A stretch of DNA of 52,231 nt from the NCBI GenBank assembly GCA_001464575.1, contig LNFE01000260.1:1-52231 (forward strand), read 5' to 3'. The stretch comes from Acidobacteria bacterium Ga0077553. Its GTDB lineage: Bacteria; Acidobacteriota; Terriglobia; Bryobacterales; Bryobacteraceae. Shown here in pieces: positions 39,351-50,300 of the stretch; position 1 is the first letter of the stretch, and the number at the start of each line of letters is the position of its first letter. The notes beneath the pieces were generated by a model that made no database searches, was not told the origin of the DNA, and saw only the letters and a program-made list of their open reading frames with translations. The translations under genes and the position numbers were made by a program.

Positions 39351-40890
39351 CGCCAAACAGCCCCGGCCGGATCCGCTGATAGGAAAACCGCGCCGGATTC
39401 ATCCCGGTCACGCCGCCCGAATCGACTTCAATAATGCGCGCCGAAATCGGTTCATACGCCGCCCGCGGCGCAATGGTCCCCTTCGCCACCAGGATCTTCA
39501 TGTACTCGGGGAAGATCCCCAAACTAACCAGCTGCCCCAGGCTGAATGGAAACATCCGCTTCGGCGTCAATACCAGCAGATTGGGCATATCCGGCGTCGA
39601 ACCGTCCACTTCAATCACCGCCGTCACCCCCATATCCCAGTACCGGCCGCCACCGTGCCGCACCGCCCGCTCGACGAACCGCCCATCGTAAATCCCCTTC
39701 ACCCGGCCCTTCACCCGCACCGAGTCTCCGTGCAGGTTGTCCGTCTTCCCGCCCACCGGCAGATCGAAAGCCCCGTTCACCCCGCTCTTGATCGCCGCCT
39801 GCACCGCCGCCGGATCGGAGATCACCACCACCCATCCCTCCGCCTTCTGCTGTAAAAGCTCCGCCAGAATGTACGTGCTATCCCCCGCTGACCCGCCGCC
39901 AATGTTGTCTCCCGCGTCCATCAGCGTCACCGGCCACTGCCCGTTGTTCATCGCCATCTTGACGGCTTCGGCCGGCCCCGGAGCCTTCATCACGAGTTGC
40001 TCCCGCAGGTCCCACAGCATGCCGCTGAGCCGGTCGGCCTCGCGCCGCGCCAGCGCCGGGTCGTTGTCCGTCACCACCACCACGCTCGGCCCCATGGCTG
40101 GAATATCGGCGTACTGGTAGCCGCCCGCCACGCTCGCGGCTAACACCTTCGGCTCTTTCTCCAGCTTCTTACTCGCGTCCGTGATCGCCTGCAGCGGGGC
40201 GGCGTAGGTGTTGTGGAACAGGATGTTGAGCAGCATCGGCGGCTTGGCCAGAGCCTGCGTGGGTTTTACCTTCCCGCTCAGGATGTCGCCCATAATCCGG
40301 GCCGCGTTCACGCCGGCCGTTCGCGCATCGAGATGCGGGCACTCCTTGTAGCTCAGCAATACGGTCGAAAGGCGAACGATCTCTTCGGAGATGTTGGCGT
40401 GAAAGTCATGCACCACCACAATCGGGATCTTCTCGCCGAACGCTGCCCGTACCCGCCGCACCACCTCGGCGTCGGCGTGCGGATGGCTCTCGGTCACCAT
40501 CGTCCCGTGCAGGAACAGCAGAATCCCGTCCAGCTTCGGCGCTTGCCGCAACCGGCTGATCAGCTCCCCTACGAGCGGTTCAAACGCGCTATCGAGTACC
40601 GTCCCCATCGTCTGCGGCCCGGCCACAAGGGTCGGGAACAAGGTGTAGCCGGCCTGGCTCGCACCATAAATAAAGCCCGCCGTCGTGTTGTTGGAATTCG
40701 CGGACTTCGTAATTACGTCCTGCCCCCGCAGGATGCCTTCGGCCGCGCCCAACCCGGTCGCGAAGTCTTCAAGGCGCGTCTTCCGCGGATTGAACGTATT
40801 CGTCTCGTGAACGATGCCGCCCACGCCCACCACCGGTTTCGTCTGGGCGACGGCCACCCATGCCCACACCAAAAGAAGAGCGATCCGCAT
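39328..40890 (-). CDS. M81 family metallopeptidase (MlrC / microcystinase C-like)
   Basis: A protein of about 520 residues. A signal peptide (MRIALLLVWAWVAVAQ) starts at the ATG at 40890; another ATG four codons upstream is possible. Family landmarks: GGIVHETNTFNPRK, LLFLHGTMVTESHPHADAE, VVHDFHANIS, SYKECPHLDARTAG, and in the MlrC C-terminal domain LMDAGDNIGGGSAGD and DNLHGDSVRVKG. The first four supply Glu, His and Asp ligands of the zinc site. MlrC acts on linear microcystin fragments in Sphingomonas, but most homologues lack mlrA/B and serve unknown roles; none is seen here. The exported location suggests peptide or amide turnover in the periplasm. It lies 37 bases from the end of the TonB receptor gene upstream on the same strand. 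Confidence 0.92.
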   Translation of the reverse strand: MRIALLLVWAWVAVAQTKPVVGVGGIVHETNTFNPRKTRLEDFATGLGAAEGILRGQDVITKSANSNNTTAGFIYGASQAGYTLFPTLVAGPQTMGTVLDSAFEPLVGELISRLRQAPKLDGILLFLHGTMVTESHPHADAEVVRRVRAAFGEKIPIVVVHDFHANISEEIVRLSTVLLSYKECPHLDARTAGVNAARIMGDILSGKVKPTQALAKPPMLLNILFHNTYAAPLQAITDASKKLEKEPKVLAASVAGGYQYADIPAMGPSVVVVTDNDPALARREADRLSGMLWDLREQLVMKAPGPAEAVKMAMNNGQWPVTLMDAGDNIGGGSAGDSTYILAELLQQKAEGWVVVISDPAAVQAAIKSGVNGAFDLPVGGKTDNLHGDSVRVKGRVKGIYDGRFVERAVRHGGGRYWDMGVTAVIEVDGSTPDMPNLLVLTPKRMFPFSLGQLVSLGIFPEYMKILVAKGTIAPRAAYEPISARIIEVDSGGVTGMNPARFSYQRIRPGLFGVKPSDVR

Positions 40891-40927
40891 GGGCGGCATC
40901 ATATCAAGACGCGCGTCCCGGCGCGGG

Positions 40928-43900
40928 CTAGAATTCGAAACGAAGGCTCAACTGAATCTGCCGTCCCGTCCCGCGCGTGCTCGTAATCCGGCCGAAATCG
41001 CCGCGTCCGCGCACCGCCGCGGGCGTTGCGAAGTTGGGCCGGTTCGGCACATTGTAGAAGTCCGTCCGGAAGATCAGCCCATACCGTTCCTTCATTTGCC
41101 AGCGCTTGTTGACGGAAGTATCGATGTTCATCTGACCCGGTCCGAAACCCAGATTCCGGGCCGCATTGCCAAAGTTGGCCGTGCCCGGCGCCGCAAAGCA
41201 CGAAGTGTTGAACCACTGGTTCAGGTAGGATGCCCGGTCGCGTCCGCCCGCAATCGTGGGGTCGCACGTGAGGTTCGGCCGCGGACTCCCCGCGAACGTA
41301 TTCGTGACATTGGTCTGCTCAATCACGCCCCAGGGCGCCCCCGAATGCACTTCGGCAATCAGGCCCAGCGTCCAGCCGCCCAGCACGGCATCGAGAAACG
41401 GATTGCGAATATCCACGCTCCTGCCCTTGCCAATCGGCAGTTCGTAAACCGAACTCCCGATGATCCGGTGCCGCACATCGTTGCCGGAGTACGACTTGTC
41501 CAGGCCGCGCAGTTCGGGATGCGTATACCCGTTGCCTTCGCCGCCCGCGAACTCGCTGCCACCCTCGATGTTGTCGAGGAACTTGGACCAGGTGTAGTTC
41601 GCCAGCAGATTGAAACCGCGCAGGAAGCGGCGTTCCACCTTCAGGTTCATGGCGTGGTAACTCGAATTGCCCCAGTTCGGCGACAGGCGGTTCACGTTAT
41701 TGAACTGCGGGAACAGGCGCGCGGACTGGCTCTGCGTCGCTGGGCCGCGGCCATTTACCAGGGGAATGTAGTTGATATTCACCGCCGCGCCGCCCAACTT
41801 CGTGCCCAGGTTGCCGAGATAAGCCGCCTCAATCAGAAAATTTCCGCGCAGCTCTCGCTGAATGGTGAAGTTGAACTGTTGGGAGTAGCCGTTCACGTGG
41901 TCTTGCGAGACGAAATCGGGGGCGGCGCGTGGCGCGGTGCCAACGGGCACGGCGCCCCAGCCTGGGCCGATCGGCTCCCGCACCCCGCTCGGCAGGCCGT
42001 CCCGAAACAGGAACGCCGGGGTCAACCCGCCGTCGGGCGAGGTGAACGAAAAATTCGATCCGAAGCCCTGCGACAGGGTGTTGACGATGGCGCCGAAGTA
42101 GGCGCCGAGATAGTTGATGCCGTAGCCTCCGCGAACCACCGTCCGGGCTATCGGCTTCCAGGCGAATCCAATGCGTGGCGCGAAGTTATTCCGGTCGAAC
42201 GGATGCGCGTACTTGTCGCGGCCGTCGCGGCCGGAGTAGGTGACAATTCCTGGCGTCCGCGACACCGGGTTGATGGCCGTGCCGTCGAACCCGCTCTGAC
42301 GGTTGTCCAGCCGCTCCCAACGCGGCGTATCCAGTTCCCAACGCAAGCCGAGGTTGAGCGTCAGATTCTTCGTAATCTTCCAGTCGTCCTGGATATAGGT
42401 CCCGTAGTAGTCCGTCCGCGCCTCTAGCAGGTCGGGCCGGTTCTGGCCTGCGCTCGATGTCCAACCCAGCAGGAAGGACGCCATGCCGCTGCGCGTTGCG
42501 CGGTCGTTAAACGTGAACGTGCCACCCCCGGTTTGGGAGAGTTCGTCCTTGTTCAGGGAGTAGCGGAACTCAAAGCCCGTCTTGATCGTGTGCTTGCCCT
42601 TGATCATCGTCAGGTTATTGACCAGATGATGCGTCAGAATCGGCGTCTGGATCCGCTCGTTCGGCGCCACACTGAAGCCGGATTGGCCGGTCACCGCGAT
42701 CACCGGAAACGAATTCGCGTCCACCCCGCGCAGCCCGAGCGTCTGATTGAAGTTAGAACCGGTGCCCGCCGCCCGGTTCACATGCCGCCGGATCGAATAG
42801 CCGTAGCGCACTTCGTTGAGCACGGTCGGCGTGAAATTGTGGATCCAGGATCCGAGGACGGAGTGGATCATGTTCTCCCGGATTCCGGCGCGGGTGTCGG
42901 CATTCCGGTCCGGATAGGCGCTCGCGATATCCTGCGGCGCGCCAATCACGCTGTAGCGGCCAAAGATGCGGTCGTTGTTGCCCAACGAATGGTCGACGCG
43001 CGTAGTAAGCGAATCCTGGGTCAGCTTGTCCGAAAGATTCACGGCGTAGTTGGCGCTCGGCGCGCGCGTAATGTCGGAGGCGAGATTGGCGCTCGGGTAG
43101 AGCGCGACTAATTGCCGGGCGATCGGATCGATGCGGCTGCCCGGAATCACGTTTCCGGGAAACGGTTGCCCGGTGGAGGGGTCCAGCACGGCGATGTCCC
43201 GGTGGTTGGAAAAGTCGCCGGACCGCTCCGGCCCATGCGGCATGATCAGGTTCGAAATCGTAACCCCATCCCGCCGGCGCGCGCCTTCGTAGTTCGCAAA
43301 GAAAAACGTGCGATCCTTCCGGATCGGGCCGCCTAGCGATGCCCCGAAAATGTTGTACCGCAACGGCGCCTTGCTCGGTGCGAAAAACGTTCTCGTATCA
43401 AGGACCTGATTGCGCAGAAACTCATAGGCCGCGCCATGAAACTGATTGGTTCCCGACCGCGTCGTCATCAGGATCAGACCGCCGCCCGCCCGGCCAAACT
43501 CGGCCGAAAAGTTACTCATCTCGGCTTTGAACTCCTGCAGCGACTCCGCCGGCGGATTCAATTGCAGTTGCGCCACGCCCGTCCAACTGCCACATCTGGT
43601 TCTGGCTCCGGCCGCCCGCCATTGAGAACATCGGCACCTGCTCTCCGCCCGTCTCGCTCGAAAAGGTCACCGCACCCAGCAGCCGTACCAATCCCGCCGT
43701 TCGCCGGCTTTCAAGCGGCATGTTGAGTACCGTGGTTCTCTCAATCAATTGCCCCACCGAAGAGGTCTCTGACTCGAGCAAGGCCGCTTGCGCCGAGACC
43801 TCGACGGTCTCAGAAACCGCGCCGAGCGTCAGCCGCAGGTCCACCGTACGCGTAATGCCGGTCTCGAGCGTGATGCCGCTTTGCAGAGCCTTCTTGAAGC

Positions 43901-44141
43901 CCGCCTTCTCCACGGATACTTCATAGGTGCCAGGAATCAAGGCAGGGAACTGGTAGTTGCCTGCTTCGCTTGTCGCCGACTCGGTTACGACCCCCGTCAG
44001 GACGTTCCGGGTTACCACCCGCGCCCCCGCCACCACGGCGCCCGAGTCATCAGTAACTAATCCTGTAAGCCGGGACTGTGTCTGGGCAAACGTTAACGAA
44101 CCGAGAGTAACTAGGAAGAAGAGAAGGGCCCCTAAGTGCAT
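40928..44141 (-). pseudogene. TonB-dependent receptor (carboxypeptidase-regulatory-like domain), frameshifted in the plug
   Basis: The gene is read in two frames. Frame A from 44141 holds a signal peptide (MHLGALLFFLVTLGSLTFA), the regulatory domain (RLTGLVTDDSGAVVAGA) and the plug to SQNQMWQLDG. At about 43577 reading moves to frame B, which resumes VAQLQLNPPAESLQEFKAEM and continues through SAEFGRAGGGLILMTTRSG to a terminal Phe (LSLRFEF). In related receptors about 9 residues rich in Gly and Asn lie between LDGG and VAQL, so a short out-of-frame deletion fits better than a single-base insertion. A tail of frame A to 43512 is meaningless. Everything else is intact across ~1070 residues. Could be a recent lesion or an assembly fault. 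This Oar-like group is the largest receptor type in Acidobacteriota. Confidence 0.88.
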
Positions 44142-44194
44142 GACCGACACGGATATCACACTTGCCGTCCGGAAACAATGCCCCGCGCTTTCAG

Positions 44195-47158
44195 CTAAGA
44201 GGCCCGTTCCGTAGTCGCGATCGCGTAAACCTCGCCGCCATCGTTCACCAGCACCGATGGAATCAAAGCCACCTGCATCGGTTGACCCTCTTTCCCGACG
44301 CGGGTCTGCCGCAGCGGCTCCAGCTTGCCGTCTTCGGCCCGCAGGCGCAACTCCGCCATCGCCTGCCCCGCCTCAACCTCCACCAGTAGGCTCCGGTAGC
44401 TGCGCTCCAGCGCCTCGGCCTCGCTCCATCCGTACAGCCGCTCCGCCCCGGGGTTCCAGGCCATTATCCGCCCGCCCAAATCCTGCACAATGATCGCGTC
44501 CCGCGAATCCCGCACCACCACCGCCAACCGGCGCAGAGCCTGTGAATCCCGCACCACCGCCTCGGCCTTCTTCAGCGCCGAGATATCCGTGAAGGTGATC
44601 ACCGCGCCTTCGATCACGTTTTCGAGCGTCCGGTAAGGGCGGATCCTGAGGAGATACCACTCGCCGGTTTTGGCCTGGACCTCTAGATCTTTCGGCGCCA
44701 GTGTCGACAGTACGTCACGAATATCCGCCGCCAAGCCATCATAGGTCTCCAAATTTGACCGTATTTGGTCAACTGGCCGCCCGGTATCTGTCTCGATCAG
44801 ATTGATCAGCGCCGAAATCGTCGGGGTGAACCGCAGAATTCGCAAATCATGGTCTACGAAGATGGTCCCGATACCCGTTCCGCTCAACAGGTTGTTCATG
44901 TCATTATTCGAGCGCGAAAGGTCCTGCACCTTGGTCTGCAGTTCGCTATTCACCGTCGCCAACTCCTCGTTCACTGACTGCAACTCCTCCTTCGACGTCT
45001 CGAGCTCTTCGTTGGTCGACTGCATCTCCTCGTTAACCGACTGCATCTCCTCGTGCGCGCTTCGCAACTCCTCGTTGGAGGTCTCCAACTCCTCCACCGC
45101 CGTCTGCAGATACTCCTCTTTTGTCCGCAGCTCCTGCTTCAGCCGCAGAATGTACTCGTTCAGGTCCGGTAATGGCTCCGCCACGGCGTCCACCGCATCC
45201 ACCGCGCCCTCCGTCGAGCGAGGTTCGGCCGCCGCAATCTCTTCAAGCAGCACAAGGAACAGCCCCGGTGGCGCCGGTATCTCCTCATCGGGTGGCACGG
45301 GAACCACTGTCAGATTCACCGTCGTCGTACCCCCGTCGCTCCGCACCCGCAGCCCCGGGTTCCGCGTCGGTACGCCCAGCGAAACGGCCCGGTGCAGGGC
45401 AATGGTCAGATCGCCCCGCAACCCCTCCCTCGCCATCCGGAAGATGTTCATTGTCGCTTCGCCCGGCGCCGGCTCCAGATACCGGCCGGTGCGCCCAAGC
45501 AGGTAGAGGATATCCCCCCGCTCATTCACCAAGGCGCCCACCGGAGCAAAGTGCCGCATCACCGCCTGTTCCGTCAACTGCTGCAACGAAAGCTTGGTGG
45601 GCGCCACACCGCCGGGCCAATTCCGCGAAAGCTCCACGCCGGGCTGCGGCCTCGAGATGCGGGCCATATCCACTCTCGGCGAACCCGGATTGCCCGCCTT
45701 CCGCTGATAGATTTTCGCGGTGCGGTCCAACGCCTCGAACAGACTCGCCGCGTCTCCCACGCTCTCCGATGACCCCAGCACCAGAATGCCGCCGGGCGCC
45801 AAGGCATAGTGGAAGAGCGGCATCAAACGCTGCTGCAGCTCTGCGCTCATGTAGATCAGCAGGTTACGGCAACTGATGAGATCGAGCTTGGAAAACGGCG
45901 GGTCCTTGATGAGGTCGTGCTCGGAGAAAACCACCAGATCGCGGATGGCTTTGTTGATTCGGTAGGTGCTATTATCCGGGCCCCCTGGCGCAAAGTAATG
46001 TGCCAAACGCTCTGGCGAAACATCAGCCACGATTGACGAAGGGTACACCCCCGCCCGGGCGTGGTCGATCGCTTCCCGGTCGATGTCGGTGGCAAACACC
46101 TGAATCCGGTAGCTCTCCCGGTGCTCCTCCAGATACTCGCGCAGCAGAATCGCCAGCGAGTAGGCCTCCTCCCCGGTCGAGCAGCCCGGAACCCAGGCGC
46201 GAACCACGCTTCCCGCTGGTTTCCCCTCAAAAAGCTTCGGAATCACCGTCTTCTGGATCTCCTCGAAGATTTCCGAGTCCCGGAAGAAGTTGGTCACGCC
46301 GATCAGCAAGTCGCGAAAGAGCGCATCCACTTCCCCGCGCGTCAGTTGCAGATACCGGATGTAGTCCGCCATCCGGTCAATCTGATGCACCGCCATGCGC
46401 CGCTCCACCCGGCGCATGATCGTATTGCGCTTATAGAGGGAAAAGTCATGGCCAGTCTGCGATTGCAGCATCTGGAAGATCTTTCCGAGGTCGTCCGCCT
46501 GCGTCACCGGCTGCGTCTGTGGCGTGACGCTAGGCGCGAATGCCCGGCCCGCGTAGGCCAGCAGTTGGGCCGGCATCTCTTCCGGTAGCAGCACGAAATC
46601 CACTGTGCCAATCGCAATCGCGCTCCGCGGCATGCCGTCGTACTCGGTTGATTCCGGCGTCTGCACCATCACCATTCCGCCCTCGCCCTTCACCGCCCGG
46701 GCCCCCAGCGCGCCATCGCTGCCCGTGCCCGAAAGCACTACGCAAATCGCGCGATCCCGTTGATCCTGCGCGAGCGAACGGAAGAAGAAATCGATCGGTA
46801 GCCGCACCCCGCGCGCGAGCGTCGGCTCTTGTAGATGAAGCTTGCCGTGGGCTAGAAACATGTCCCGGTTCGGTGGAATGATGTAGGCGCAGTTGGGCCG
46901 CACCTCTATTCCGTCCTCCACCTCAAACACTTCCATCCGCGTGTAGCGCCCCACCAGATCCGCCAGGATGCTCTTATGGTCGCGGGCCAGATGTTGCACC
47001 AGTACGAACGCCATTCCAGGATCGCTATCCGCGGGCATGGTCGAGAAAAAAGCTTCAAACGCGGCCAGCCCACCGGCCGACGCTCCAATTCCGACAATCG
47101 GGAACCTTGGCGCGCCAATCACCGGTGAGGTCGCTGTCTCGCCCGTCTCTTCCTGCAT
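44195..47158 (-). CDS. CheB-CheR-PAS fusion protein (methylesterase, methyltransferase, coiled coil, two PAS), no kinase
   Basis: A 987-residue fusion. CheB methylesterase about residues 15-200 has its Ser in GIGASAGGLAAF, His in VQHLARDHKS and Asp in LSGTGSDGALG. CheR follows (N-domain near 225, SAM domain to about 490) with VPGCSTGEEAYSLA and KLDLISCRNLLIYM. A Glu-rich coiled coil with heptads (ELETSNEELRSAHEEMQS) spans about 666-755, then a PAS_10 domain and a final PAS domain (IVQDLGGRIMAWNPGAERLYG). It ends at TERAS without a histidine kinase. The ATG at 47158 has GGGGAGAG ahead. No chemoreceptor or CheA gene is nearby; such fusions are often thought to act on non-chemotaxis targets. It is divergent from the glucan synthase gene. 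Confidence 0.95.
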   Translation of the reverse strand: MQEETGETATSPVIGAPRFPIVGIGASAGGLAAFEAFFSTMPADSDPGMAFVLVQHLARDHKSILADLVGRYTRMEVFEVEDGIEVRPNCAYIIPPNRDMFLAHGKLHLQEPTLARGVRLPIDFFFRSLAQDQRDRAICVVLSGTGSDGALGARAVKGEGGMVMVQTPESTEYDGMPRSAIAIGTVDFVLLPEEMPAQLLAYAGRAFAPSVTPQTQPVTQADDLGKIFQMLQSQTGHDFSLYKRNTIMRRVERRMAVHQIDRMADYIRYLQLTRGEVDALFRDLLIGVTNFFRDSEIFEEIQKTVIPKLFEGKPAGSVVRAWVPGCSTGEEAYSLAILLREYLEEHRESYRIQVFATDIDREAIDHARAGVYPSSIVADVSPERLAHYFAPGGPDNSTYRINKAIRDLVVFSEHDLIKDPPFSKLDLISCRNLLIYMSAELQQRLMPLFHYALAPGGILVLGSSESVGDAASLFEALDRTAKIYQRKAGNPGSPRVDMARISRPQPGVELSRNWPGGVAPTKLSLQQLTEQAVMRHFAPVGALVNERGDILYLLGRTGRYLEPAPGEATMNIFRMAREGLRGDLTIALHRAVSLGVPTRNPGLRVRSDGGTTTVNLTVVPVPPDEEIPAPPGLFLVLLEEIAAAEPRSTEGAVDAVDAVAEPLPDLNEYILRLKQELRTKEEYLQTAVEELETSNEELRSAHEEMQSVNEEMQSTNEELETSKEELQSVNEELATVNSELQTKVQDLSRSNNDMNNLLSGTGIGTIFVDHDLRILRFTPTISALINLIETDTGRPVDQIRSNLETYDGLAADIRDVLSTLAPKDLEVQAKTGEWYLLRIRPYRTLENVIEGAVITFTDISALKKAEAVVRDSQALRRLAVVVRDSRDAIIVQDLGGRIMAWNPGAERLYGWSEAEALERSYRSLLVEVEAGQAMAELRLRAEDGKLEPLRQTRVGKEGQPMQVALIPSVLVNDGGEVYAIATTERAS

Positions 47159-47201
47159 TATGGACTCTCCCCGCCTCCGCCATCGGATCGGCTGCCCTAA
47201 T

Positions 47202-47249
47202 GATACGGTATCTTTCCGGCAAAATGCGGGAGAAGACACCCGTATACGG
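47202..47249. promoter_or_regulatory. Two short palindromes in the CheB/CheR - glucan synthase divergent region
   Basis: GATACGGTATC (47202-47212) and CCGTATACGG (47240-47249) are perfect inverted repeats 27 bases apart, and both contain ATACGG. The 154-base gap between the two divergent starts (47158 and 47313) has no other structured sequence that I can see. They could be paired operator sites. Confidence 0.35.
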
Positions 47250-47312
47250 AATATGGCTAACCAATTGCTCTGAAAACAGCCAAGCATATTGATTTCTCGA
47301 AATCTTAGACTC

Positions 47313-50300
47313 GTGCTCGGCTTCTACCGCAGTGAAGAGCACGCCGAAGAAGCTCTTCGCCAGGCTCGGAAGAACCGCGTCCAGCGTTCGGCTGCGGTCC
47401 ATCGCACCGCTGGCGGACAGCTCAGAATCACCTACGCTGGTCTCGGCCCGCTCCATCGCGCCGCCTTCGCCTTTTTCATCGCACTAGTCTCCGCGGTCCT
47501 GACGCTACCTTTCGTCACGGATCTCTGGATTCTGGCCCTCGCCGCCCTGGCCGGTTTCTCGCTCGCGTGGTTCGGAACCACGTGGTCCGGCCTAGGCATC
47601 CCCCGGCAGGTCCTCGTCCACTACGGCCGTTTTCTCTTCCCCGGCGAAAGCCTTGTTGCCGCCCAGCAAACCGAAGCACGTACCCCCGCGGTGATCGCCC
47701 TCTGGCGGCAAACCGCGCCTGTGGCGGTTTTTACCATCCGGCCCCGCATCCGCTGTACCTCCTCGCCGGCGCCCGCCCGGCCCCCGCAAGAGCCGGTCAA
47801 CCTGGCCAATCTGGCCGGATTCGCCGCCGAGTTCGCCGCCTCGCACAGCCTGGATCCCAACCTCCGCGCAAAACCGCTCTTCCCGGTGGTCCGCGCCTGT
47901 GAACTCACGCTCGAATCCTGCCGCGCCGACCTCGCCGAAGCAGCCCGGCTCGACTACGGCATCACCCACGCCGCCGAGTGGCTTCTCGACAACGCCTACC
48001 TCCTCCGCTCTCATATCGCCGACATCCGTCAAAACCTGCCGGCGAATCATCACCGCATCCTTCCGCTGCTCCGAGACCAATCCGGCCCCGAACGCTACCG
48101 GATCTACCAGCTCGCCACCGAACTCATCCACCTCACCAACCATCGCCCCACCGCGGAAACCATCCGCCTGTTTCTCGATGGCTACCAGACCCGAACCCCT
48201 CTCCAGATCGTCGAGCTCTGGGTCTTCCCCCTGTTCCTGCGCCTCGTCCTCCTCGAAACCGTCCGGCGCCTTGCCGAACGGACGAGCTTGCGGCAACACC
48301 AGAAGGAACTCGCCGATTTCTGGTCCAACCGCCTGCTCAACGCCGCCCAACGCAGCCCGGAACAGTTCGACCATATCGTCACCCAACTCGATCGCGAGGG
48401 CAGCCAGCTCACCACCCACTTCCTGGCCCGCTTCAGCGAACAACTCCATAAGGAAGAGTCTCTCCTCCAGCCCATCCAGAAGTGGATCGAGACCAAAACC
48501 TCCCGGCCGCTTGCCGCCATCGTCCAGAGTGAACATGCCGAAGAGGCCAACGACCTCATGCTCATCGGGGACGCCATCGGCAGCCTGCGGCAGCTGTCTG
48601 AACTGCAATATCCCAAGATCGTCGAAGCCGTCAGCCGCATGGAAGCGATTCTGCGCCTGGACCCCGCGGGCATCCACCCCCGCAGTGACTTCTCCACGCG
48701 CGATCGCTGCCGCCGCACGGTTGAGACCATAGCTCGCCACTCCAGCACCTCCGAACTGGACGTGGCCCGTCAAGTGGTGGAGGTAGCCAACCAAGCCGCC
48801 TCCCACTCCTTGAGCGGATGCACTGCCTACCACTTACTGGATGACGGACTGCCCACCCTCGAACGCCGCCTCGGCGCGCGCGTCCCCTGGCGCGAACGGC
48901 AGTTGCGCTTCTTCTACCGCCATCCCACCCTGCTCTACCTCGGGGGCCTAGCGCTCCTAACCGCCACGATCGGGGGCGGCTTCCTCTTCACGGCCCACGC
49001 CGCCGGCGTCCAGCCCCTCCTCCTCACCCTCCTCGGCGTCCTGGCGATCATTCCAGCGAGCGAACTGGCGACGTTCCTGCTCCACACCGCCGTCGCCTGG
49101 GCCCTCCCCCCGCGCGTTCTGCCCAAAATGTCCTTCAAGGACGGCATCCCGGACGACTGCCGCACCCTCGTCGTCGTTCCGATGATGCTGCTCACCCCGG
49201 ACTCGATCCGCAATGAACTCGAGAAGCTGGAAGTCCGCTACCTCTCGAATCCCTGCGCCAACCTCCACTTCGCCCTCCTCGCCGACTTCCCCGACTCCGA
49301 AGACCGGGAAATGCCCGAAGACGACAGCCTTCTCGGCCTGGTGATCAAAGGCATTGAGCAACTCAACGCCATCCATCCGGACGCACCCTTTATCCTCTTC
49401 CACCGCACCCGCCTCTGGTGCGAAAGTGAGAGCCGCTGGATCGGCTGGGAACGCAAACGCGGCAAGCTCGAAGAACTCAACGCCTTCCTCTGCGGCCAGT
49501 CCACCGGCATCCGCACCAGCGCCGGTCAAGCGCCCGTCGCCGTCCGCTACATCATTACCCTCGACGCCGATACCCAACTGCCCCACGGCCGTGCCGCCAA
49601 ACTGATCGAAACCATTGCCCATCCGCTCAACCGGATCGAACTTACCCCGGACCGTCGCCGCCGCCGTGGCTTCGCCATCATCCAACCCCGCGTTAGTATC
49701 ACCCTCCCCTCCGCCACCGCCACCCGCTTCTCCCGCCTCTTCAGCGACGCTCGCGGCAGCGACCCTTACTGCCAAGCCGTCTCCGATGTCTACCAGGACC
49801 TCTTCGGCGAAGCCATCTATCACGGCAAGGCCATCTACGACGTCGCCGCCTTCCATCAAATCCTCCATCGCCGTTTCCCCGAACAGCGTCTGCTCAGCCA
49901 CGACCTCATCGAAGGCGCCCACGTCGGCATCGCCCTCGCCACCGACATCGAACTGTTCGAACAGTTCCCCTACGACTACGCCGGCTATAGCAGGCGCCAA
50001 CATCGCTGGATTCGAGGCGACTGGCAAATCGCCTCCTGGCTCTGGCCTCGCGTTCCCACCGCCGATCCGTCAGAGAGCGCTCCCAACCCTCTTTCCCTGA
50101 TCAATCGCTGGAAAATCCTCGACAACCTCCGCCGCAGCCTGCTTCCTCTCGCTGCCCTCTTCCTGCTCCTCTTCAGTTGGTGCTTCCACGCCGCCCCCTT
50201 GGCCGCCTCCGCTCTCGTGGCCCTCGTTCTGCTCGTTCCGCTCTTCGTCCAGTTGCTCAGTCAACTGCTGCAAAGGCTCCGCGGCGACCCCCGCGCCCTC

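Noticed and set aside
40814..42427. 537-residue open frame on the plus strand
   Set aside because: Antisense of the third TonB receptor; Arg/Val/Gln-rich with no recognisable fold.
47592..48833. 413-residue open frame on the minus strand, with others at 48957-50027 and 50637-52070
   Set aside because: All lie antisense to the glucan synthase, whose long sense frame shows GT84 motifs.
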